DNA of 64,000 bases from Colias croceus (Eukaryota > Arthropoda > Insecta > Lepidoptera > Pieridae), in assembly GCF_905220415.1 (NCBI RefSeq), contig NC_059549.1, positions 8,618,001 to 8,682,000 on the forward strand, written 5' to 3'. The notes beneath the pieces were generated by a model that did no database searches, was not told the DNA's origin, and saw nothing but the letters and a program-made list of their open reading frames with translations. Position numbers and translations under genes: made by a program. Position 1 is the first letter of the stretch, and every line of letters starts with the position of its first letter. Positions 56,369 through 64,000 of this stretch are shown one piece after another.

Positions 56369-59300
56369 TTAGGCAACACCACATGAGTTTAATACATCAT
56401 GAATAGTTTTGAATTTTTCAAAGTCCAGTTTCTCCGTAGTAGCGAGACCCTTTGCAGCATTCTGGAATGAAAAAATATATTAATATACATGTTTGCTGCA
56501 TAGTATCAATATTTATGTTGATATTATCATCATATTGAAAACACTCACATTGAAAATAACATTGTTATTCTTAAGGAATTCTCCATAAATGTTAAACAAA
56601 TCTGTTCTTGTGTCGAGTAATTGTGCCAGACTTAGTGGTGTGTGTGCGATGGATACATCGGAAAGGAAATCTTTAGCTGACAGCCATGTTCTGGAAGGTT
56701 CCATCACTAAGTTGCATGTAGCGAAGTTGCTCAGAGAATCTCTACCGCCAGCATCTCGGTTCAGACATATTAGTTCATATTGAGATGAATCAAAGCTTGA
56801 TAGATCAGCACCTGGAAAAAGAAGTTCATTAAAATAAAATAAATAAATATTGCTCCGTTCCTGTTGGTCTTAGCGTGATGAGATTTAATATAGCCTATAA
56901 TAACCTTCCTCGATAAATGGGCTATCTAGCACTAAACAAATTTTTCAAGATTAGCGTGTTCAAACAAACAAACAAACCAACTCTTCAGCTTTATTAGTAA
57001 AGGTATTAAAAACATAATACATTTTAGGGATTTTTACTGTAAGAAATGTGTAATATAAACTTACTTGACACAAAGGCAACATCGCCTCTGTCTTCTTGCA
57101 AGCATTTTGCTGCATTGTTGTCTCCAGAGCATTGTTTCTTCAATTTGGACACATCATCACCTGAAATTTATTTTATTTGATGATTATGTTCTTAAAAACT
57201 ATGAAATTGTGTGCTATTTGTATTTAATAGAAAAAAGTTTATAACTTTACTGTTTTTGTGATTTAGTTTGAGATTAATTTAAAATGACAAAATAAATTCT
57301 TATTAATGAGTGAAAAATAAATGTAAGACGGACTTAATTAATTAAGACGGACGGAATATTTCTATCTACATCCTACTTAATGATATATGTAATTAAGTAA
57401 TATGTACTGATAACCTGCATAATATTATAAATGTGTAATCTTAATTGCATATTATGTATTATTAAATTTTGATACAATGTTGTTAATGATAGTGTGCCAA
57501 AAGTATATGCATATTAGCCAACATTTAATTTGATATCTTGGCACTCACTGCTCACAATAAGTTTATAATAATCTCATATGTATTTTAAACTAGCTGTGCC
57601 CGCGACTTCGTCCGCGTGGAATAGCGACTGCATAGTAGTTACTACTTTACATACAATTATTTAGTAAACACGTACTACCATAAACAATTCATAGAATTGT
57701 TAATAGAATTTATTACTAATCTAAGCTAAAAAACTTACGTACTTTCCGGAAATCCGGGGCATTTTCCGGGGATATCCGGAAAATGCCTGTAAAATATCTG
57801 GAAAATCCCCCGGAAAATGTGTGAAAATGTCCGGGAAATACCCGGAAAATATCCGGAAAATGCGTGAAAATGTTCGGGAAAAGCGTGGAAAATGCCTGAA
57901 AAATCTCCGGAAAATTCCAGGGAAATGTCTGGAAAATATCCGGAAAAAGCGTGGAAAATGCCTGGAAAATCCCCGGAAAATGCCTGAGAGATGTCCAGAA
58001 AATGCCCGGAAAATATTCAAAAAATGCGTGAAAATGTCCGGAAAAGGCGTGGAAAATGCCTGGAAAATTCCCGGAAAATGTCAGGCAAATGTCAGGAAAA
58101 TTTCTGGAAAATGCCTGGAAAACGCGTGAAAATGTCCGGAAAAGCGTGGAAAATGCCTTGATAATCTCCGGAAAATGTCAGGGAAATGTCAGGAAAATGC
58201 CTGGGAAATGCCTGGAAAATATCTGGAAAATATCCGGAAAATGCGTGAAAATGTCCGGAAAAAGCGTGGAAAATGCCACTTCAAATTTGCGAAGTAATTA
58301 AAGCAGACAACCAAAAAAAGAAAAAGAAAGCTAAAATCTTTCATATTAAATGTATATGGGATATTCATATTTCATATTATGTACTTAAAGTATGGGAGGG
58401 TTTAAAGATATTTTTTTTTTGATATTTCTCGATTTATTTAAAAAAATGATTACGGCCATTATTAGGTTAAGTACTTTCGATATCAGTTTAAAGTTTTTTG
58501 TTATCTGTAATACTTACAAAAAAAAATCGCCTGTGCACACTGAACGATTACACCTTGTACATGAATGCCTTAGCAAATGTTCGCCGTGATTATTTAAATG
58601 ATCATAATTTTTTTTATTAATGAACCAATTGACATGAATTAAACACTAAATGACAAAAAAATTAACTACAGTTTTGGATTCGGGATCAATTTAATAATTA
58701 CACCTGCTAATATTTTTTTACATATTTTCATTGTATAAAATCGTAACATAATTTCCTTTATGTATTGTTCTATTAACACATAGATAATATCTTCCCAAGG
58801 TACTAAATTTTAATAAAAAAAGTTGTTTTTGTTATTTATATCTAAAAAAGAGTATTTATATTAGACAGCTGAAATAAACATAAAATTTTTATAAGTTTTA
58901 TGGAAGCTGAATGTAATACAAATGGGCAAATATAAAAGTAAAATTAGGTATTTAAAATAAATAAATGAAACAACTACCAATTACAGAAAAACTTCTTTTT
59001 CGGTTGAAAATTGCTGGATCATGAGTATAATTCTTTATCTCTTACCTTGGGCAGTCTGGAAGAGATCGCTAGTAAGCGATAAGACCGCCTTATGTACATA
59101 CCGTGTTAATCCATTTGGTATGATTGTAAATATTTTACTTGGTGTGGTACGTATATTACCACACCAATTGATAAATAATATGTACTCTGATCCCAGTACG
59201 ATCTGTACCGCATAGCCATAACGATAATAAAACAATCAGATGACAGTAAAGCACGATTAAAAATCATACTTGTACAGTAGTTGTGAGTGCAATATTTACG

Positions 59301-62300
59301 TTTCAAAATAACATTTTTTTTGGTACTCAAACGTAGGTAGATTCTCACGCACGCACGCTGATACGTGGTTGGCTGCCCCTTTTCTCATTCCCGAAAAATA
59401 TCCTCTAAAATTACCCAAGATTCTTCCAATGATTGTACCATACGTTGGAAATTAACTTTAGTCAACAATTGACCACGCGCCAGGATACTTATTTCTACTA
59501 CATCCTCATGCAAATCGTTAATTTTTATGAACATTGAATCTGTAAATAAAAAAAAAATGAAAAGATTACTTTACCTTATTTTATTAAAAAGCTACTAACA
59601 AATAAAATTCTATCAAGAACTAAAGTGACCTTCTTTGGGCGTTTAATATAGTCTTGTAAAAGTTATACATAAAAATAAAATTTCATCATTTTCTTATTTT
59701 GTCGTAACTTCAATTCTAATTATAAACATGAGTCTAACTATATAATTAATTAATAAAGAATAAATATAAAAGCTACAACTTACCTTTTGTGGGAACTCAA
59801 GAAGGATTTTTAAAATGTCACAATTAACTGTTAATAGTGTCTTGTTTGACATCAAGTGGACTCTGGGAAGACATGGGTTAAAAAGTTAAATAAATAAGTA
59901 TAATTAAAAACCCCACCAATATCATATTATTTAATTTTTAATTATAAATTTGCAAGAAGCGTTAAACATGTAAATTGATTTGATTTTAATGAAGTCTCAT
60001 AGATGGCGCTGTTTCAAATTTGTCTTTATACTACTAAGATTCATTAAACTGTTTCTCTGCCAAAATTACGTAAATGACGTAGTTTTTATAGTGTAAAGCT
60101 AGATAATAGCGTGGCTTACCCAAAAACAACATTTAAATATGAGTCTTTAGATTGTACGCTGTGTAATACACGGAATACGTTAGAAAAATAAAGGTTCACA
60201 GCTCCTCCCCCGGAGGTGATAGCATGATAATGTGTATATAAAAGCCTCACCCGACCTGTTAGTAATATTCATGCAAAATTTGAAGTCAATCTATGCGGTA
60301 CTTTTCGAGATTAGCTCGGACAAATATACAGACAAACAGACAAACAGACAAACCGACAAACAGACAAACAGACAAAAATTCTAAAAACTATGTTTTTGGC
60401 TTCTATATCGATTATAGATCATGGATTATGTATTCTTTTAAAAAAATATTCAATGTACAGTTTTGACTTTCCTACGATTTTATTATATGTATAGATTTTC
60501 ATTATTCTTTTTGTAATTTGAAAAAAAAAGTCGATACTTTTGAAAGAGCATTAAAAATATTAACAGGTTATTATTTTATGAAATTAATTTTCATAATTGT
60601 CAGTGTAAAATACGAAGGAAAAAAAATACTTACCTCTAGGATTGTTCTCTGCTTTGTCCACGCCAGGAATACAAGAACCCGCGAAGAAATCACCCAAATT
60701 TTTGATACACTGAAATTGAAATACAAACTAGAATTTCCAGTTCACAAAATGAATATAACTTTCATGTTCATGCAAAATTCACCTGATCGGATTTGATGAC
60801 CTTTTTGTTGATTAAGTAATAAAGCGGGGCTTGCAAACCGCTGAATGTGCCGTATGAATTGTGGCAGGAGCTGCAAAAACAATTCATTTTACATTCACGC
60901 TGATAAATAAACAGAATAGGTATATTGTTTAATCTGCTATATCGTTATTTAGGATTTATATTTCAACACGACTTGTTTTTATTTATACTTACATTCACAT
61001 ACCTAGGTACATACAGTTATAAAATATTATAAAGCATAATAACTAATGCTTTCGAGTAAAGTCGTGGGAGGAAAGCTAGTTTCGAAATACCTAAATGGTA
61101 ATAAGTAGATGGGTATAAGTAACTTATCAAGTTTCTTGGAGTAAATGTCTATTTAATTAGAATGGTTTTAATTTGACTAAATTATCTACTTATGCAGTCG
61201 CGACTTAAATGGATCTTGATGAAATGAAGTTTTTATGCATACCTACATAATTAGACTAAGTAGGCATAAGTAAGAAAGTTAAGAGAAGCATTTTCATTTG
61301 AAGGTGTTTCAAATAACATCAATCATCGTTTTATTTTCATTCATTTTGTTTAATTTAAAACAATATTATTTTATTTAAACGAAACACTTAAAACTGATAT
61401 TGAAAGTGTACCCTGTGTACATACCCAAATTACGCGCCTGTTTGGTAGTATACATATAAAAACGTAACTTTATAGGTAGACCGTACACTTTATGAACAAA
61501 ATTAATTAGTAATTTCCAGAGAAGGGTAACTTTTTCTTTTTCAACTTTAATAACTTTTAAAAGAAAGTTCTCGAAGCGAGTACCTAGAGGCAATGTAATT
61601 GATGTTATGATGGATGGATCTCGAACGCGAGTTGAATGAAGCCATCAATGTCTGTCTCTTTCGCAATGGTAGCTTTGCAATTAATCCTTCTGCTTTTGCT
61701 GTTTCTTTTGTAATGTATAGTTTGTAGTTAAAAGTGCAAGCCTTGGTTTATTTTAAATATTTTAAAGCAGATTTTTACTCTCAATTACGGTATCGACAAA
61801 AGTGAGAGAGGGTATTTAACAATAACACAAAAAGTTGCTGAAAGAATAAACTTAAGTACTTATTCATTTTAAAAAATATTTTGAAACACATAATTAGTGA
61901 TTATATTTAAAAAAAACTAGGTATCTCCCGTTTAATTTGAACTTTCAATATAATATAGGAAAGAAAAATTGAAGCTTTTAGGTATTTTTTCAGTCTATTT
62001 AACTTTTAATTTTATAAATATTTCCATGACTTCGCCTAAAAATATGAAATCCTTAAAAAAGCTCACCGTTTTCCTCTAAGATCTTCAATTTTCGAGTATG
62101 GTGTGTTCTTCTTGACAACAGCAACAGCGTAATTAGGTATTTTAGAGGCTCCATACACTTCGTGGAAAACTGGATGCAGATTGTACTTTTTGGATGCTGA
62201 CGCTACCTTCATACCGTCTACGGATGCTAAATCTGAGCCATTGTCTTGAACCTGATGTTTTTTAATAAAGAAAAAAATATTGCTTTACAACTTAAAATCT

Positions 62301-63912
62301 TCATCTTATATATCTTAATCACGATGGATTGCTATTAAATATCAGAAAGAGAATATTCTAAACTTGATTCGTCCGATAAATTATTCAAATTTTAAATACA
62401 ACCTATCCCTCATAACATCTATAACACTCCTTTCTCTATGACTAACCTTTATAAATTTACTTAGAATAAGCCAAATATTCTATTCCCTTATACCAACCAT
62501 TTTTTTACACAAAAAATAACATTTTAATACTTTTACTTTTTTATTAATTTTTATACTTACGCTCTTCAAGCAATCTTCATCAGAAGCTTCTTGCACGCAG
62601 TCGAGTTTGGGACGAATGTCTCTGCTGAACGCGAACACGGACATCGAGCGGCATTTCGCTAACGCCACATTTGATGTTACACACATCCTGTGTTTTGGTA
62701 TAATTAAAAAAAAAAGAATAAGAACAATGTAAAAAATGATTGGCGAAGGTGCGCAGGTTAAAGATCGAGATTTTCTTGTGAGAATTTGATATATTTATCA
62801 ATTAGGTACATTTAAAATTTATAAGCACAGAATAATGGTGAAAAAGTTAACATTGTAAATTTTTTCGTTATTAGCATCCAAATTCTTTTTATTGGATTTT
62901 ACTAACTACTTTACTTGTGAATTAGTATCAATATCAACATTCAACATTTTTGATTCGTGATATGAATATTACAAACCATAGTAAGTACTGTATTGTTTTA
63001 ATTATATAAATTAATTAATCATCTAGGATCTACGTTCGAATAAATGATCCTAGCCATTAATCAAACCGGCTTCTAGAAACATCCAAGAATAATGTTTTAA
63101 GATTTAAGACGCTTTTAAACATTAATTCCACAATCTTACCTAACAACAGGCTCTGGGGGTCCATGGCCTCGCTCAATGACTTCAGTATAGTTGGCCTTTT
63201 GTAAGTAATCGACTGGCCTGATCGGAATATTATCAGCTACGTGGTGAATCTTTTCGGAGAGACCTAATACGTTCGTGAACCAATCTGGTTTGGTACTTGC
63301 ACCTAAGATCGTACAAAAATATTAGTAATACAAAGCTGTGCAGGCCATTTTTATAGATTGAGAACTTCTGCTTTTAACGGATTCAAACCGTTTTATGTTG
63401 TGCACTGTTAGCACAAACAAAATAATTTTAAGAAATAAGAGATGATAAATTAATAAATGGTGAATAGATTTGTTAAGTAGTCTTCAATTTATAAAAACAA
63501 TGTTCAATAGTATATTGAACATTGTTTTTATAAAATAAAAATTGAAATAACGAAAATTGAAATAATAGGTACCTAGGTACAACTTAAAGAGAAATTTAAA
63601 CATAACAATCAAAACGAATAAGTAACCCGAAAGCAATCAACAATAACGACACTACCTAACTCAGAACAAATTACAACAATTTACAATAAAATTAAACCAG
63701 TACTTACCAGCATCAGCTAATTGCTTAATCTTTTCTCTTAACGGCGACAATTTAGCGAGCACATCGTGATGACCGAGCAATCCTTGCCACGGTCGGGCCG
63801 CCCAAGAGCAAGGTTTCTCCCTAATCGGTACTTTGGACCCGTCAGAACAAAGATACGCGAAGTCATCGGGGTTCTCTGAAGATTGGCTGGCGGGGGTTGT
63901 TCCTACTGGGAG
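56369..63912 (-). CDS. Tsf1: transferrin 1, last nine exons (5' part beyond window)
   Basis: Exons: 63912-63708, 63302-63140, 62687-62561, 62251-62067, 60870-60783, 60709-60634, 57160-57065, 56811-56549, 56461-56369. All junctions are in phase, giving 431 residues plus stop; roughly 250 N-terminal residues (signal peptide and the start of the N-lobe) lie off the right edge. Tsf1 is the secreted haemolymph iron carrier of insects, also used in defence and clotting. Landmarks are CSWAARPWQG, the inter-lobe segment IPIRPVDYLQKANYTEVIER with GHGPPEPVVRMCVTS, then the C-lobe. The C-lobe has GKRSCHNSYGTFSGLQAP where iron-binding lobes have a Thr...Arg anion site, so it probably does not bind iron, as usual for insect Tsf1. 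Cysteines are placed as expected. Confidence 0.93.
56875..57003 (-). mobile_element. Lep1-like Helitron fragment in a Tsf1 intron
   Basis: On the minus strand it reads TACTAATAAAGCTGAAGAGT, then GTTTGTTTGTTTGAACACGC and a CATTTATCGAGGAAGG segment. It is truncated at its 3' side and lies between the exons at 57065 and 56811. Confidence 0.6.
57735..58277. repeat. minisatellite of 10-13-bp CCGGAAAATG-type units
   Basis: About 540 bp of tandem, imperfect units built on YCNGGAAAATG. Units carrying GCGTGAAAATGTCCGGAAAA mark irregular larger periods (starts near 57862, 58026, 58124 and 58243). Because units lack stops, long ORFs occur on both strands; the peptides are only the repeat read out. It lies within the 3.47-kb Tsf1 intron 57161-60633. 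Confidence 0.9.
59030..59240 (+). repeat. probable LINE 3'-end fragment
   Basis: TGGAAGAGATCGCTAGTAAG, then CGATAAGACCGCC and TTATGTACATACC, resembles a segment common in 3' ends of lepidopteran non-LTR retrotransposons. It is truncated and non-coding. Confidence 0.45.
59384..59862 (-). pseudogene. two exon-like segments of unknown origin nested in a Tsf1 intron
   Basis: Segment 59862-59784 has acceptor TCTTCCCAG, donor AAG|GTAAGT and an open frame of 26 codons (VHLMSNKTLLTV...). Segment 59541-59384 has acceptor TTTACAG and an open frame of about 51 codons (SMFIKINDLHEDVVEISILA...) ending in TGA. The two open frames do not join in phase through the canonical sites; a non-consensus donor four bases further on would join them. 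I do not recognise the protein. It may be a broken gene copy or a small nested gene. Confidence 0.3.
60175..60400 (+). repeat. dispersed repeat with (ACAGACAA)n
   Basis: An AAAGGTTCACAGCTCCTCCC head, a GTACTTTTCGAGATTAGCTC segment and an ACAGACAAACAGACAAACAG run are followed by TATATCGATTATAGATCATG. This order is common in lepidopteran genomes. Its class is uncertain. Confidence 0.45.
60871..63707. other. upstream Tsf1 introns
   Basis: Introns 60871-62066, 62252-62560, 62688-63139 and 63303-63707 are AT-rich. The only structure found is a 22-bp-arm palindrome at 63488-63534. No nested gene is supported; the ORF near 61375-61593 (minus) has no recognisable motif. Confidence 0.55.
63488..63534. 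repeat. perfect palindrome, 22-bp arms, 3-nt loop
   Basis: TTTATAAAAACAATGTTCAA plus TA (63488-63509) is exactly complementary to 63513-63534 around the loop GTA. It lies in a Tsf1 intron. Confidence 0.9.
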
Positions 63913-64000
63913 CTATACCAGAAATTACTATTTGGTAACTACATACATATTTACATTTGTGTGAATAGAATTGTGTATCTATATCGCGTATGTTTATGTT

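Larger units (their letters stand above)
58278..60633. other. rest of the 3.47-kb Tsf1 intron
   Basis: Besides the minisatellite it holds a LINE-like tail (59030-59240), two exon-like minus-strand segments (59384-59541 and 59784-59862) and a repeat with an (ACAGACAA)n run (60175-60400). The remainder is AT-rich with nothing recognisable. Confidence 0.6.

Noticed and set aside
57721..58301. ORFs on both strands through the minisatellite
   Set aside because: The peptides are the repeat unit read out; both strands are equally open, with no other coding support.

Overview
The window looks like lepidopteran (moth or butterfly) nuclear DNA. It is AT-rich and non-coding over long stretches. Its genes have introns and match insect nuclear families. 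Its repeats are the kinds seen in Lepidoptera: TC...CTAG Helitron-like elements, TA-flanked inverted-repeat elements, truncated LINE tails, and an errantivirus of the TED/17.6/gypsy type. No tRNA, rRNA or CRISPR array could be supported. All gene models below come from hand translation and splice-site reading.

Layout. 1-5964: the 3' three quarters of an errantivirus on the + strand (gag end, complete pol, complete env, polypurine tract, probable 3' LTR); its 5' end is off the window. 5965-25879: about 20 kb with no complete gene, holding a Helitron dimer, a 462-bp inverted-repeat element, and one orphan coding-exon candidate (11705-11803, minus). The last 2 kb is probably the 3' UTR of the next gene. 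25880-28972 (minus): the C-terminal exons of a KIAA0232/DUF4603-like protein with a very GC-rich last exon. 32336-37909 (minus): a complete seven-exon LETM1 gene. 38178-39359: a 1.2-kb TA-flanked transposon relic. 39784-40858 (+): two-exon oligoribonuclease (REXO2 type). 41244-41957: a duplicated repeat block with a perfect 99-bp-arm hairpin. 46065-46766 (minus): intronless KCTD8/12/16-type BTB protein. 49173-53241 (minus): three-exon acylphosphatase. 53449-54281: a second TA-flanked transposon relic. 55455-56244 (+): three-exon SDHC. 56369-63912 (minus): the last nine exons of transferrin 1, whose 5' part lies beyond the right edge.

How the genes relate. LETM1 (inner-membrane cation/proton exchange) and SDHC (complex II anchor) are mitochondrial proteins. 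REXO2 clears nucleotide oligomers and in animals has a mitochondrial form. Acylphosphatase hydrolyses acyl phosphates. Transferrin 1 is the secreted iron carrier of insects. I read these as independent housekeeping neighbours, not a pathway cluster. The only physical coupling seen is the tail-to-tail SDHC/Tsf1 pair, whose stop codons lie 124 bp apart and whose poly(A) signals cross. The most unusual DNA structures are the 99-bp perfect hairpin after REXO2, the Helitron head-to-tail dimers at two loci, a 43-bp palindrome inside an 8-bp duplication, and a minisatellite inside a Tsf1 intron that is open on both strands.
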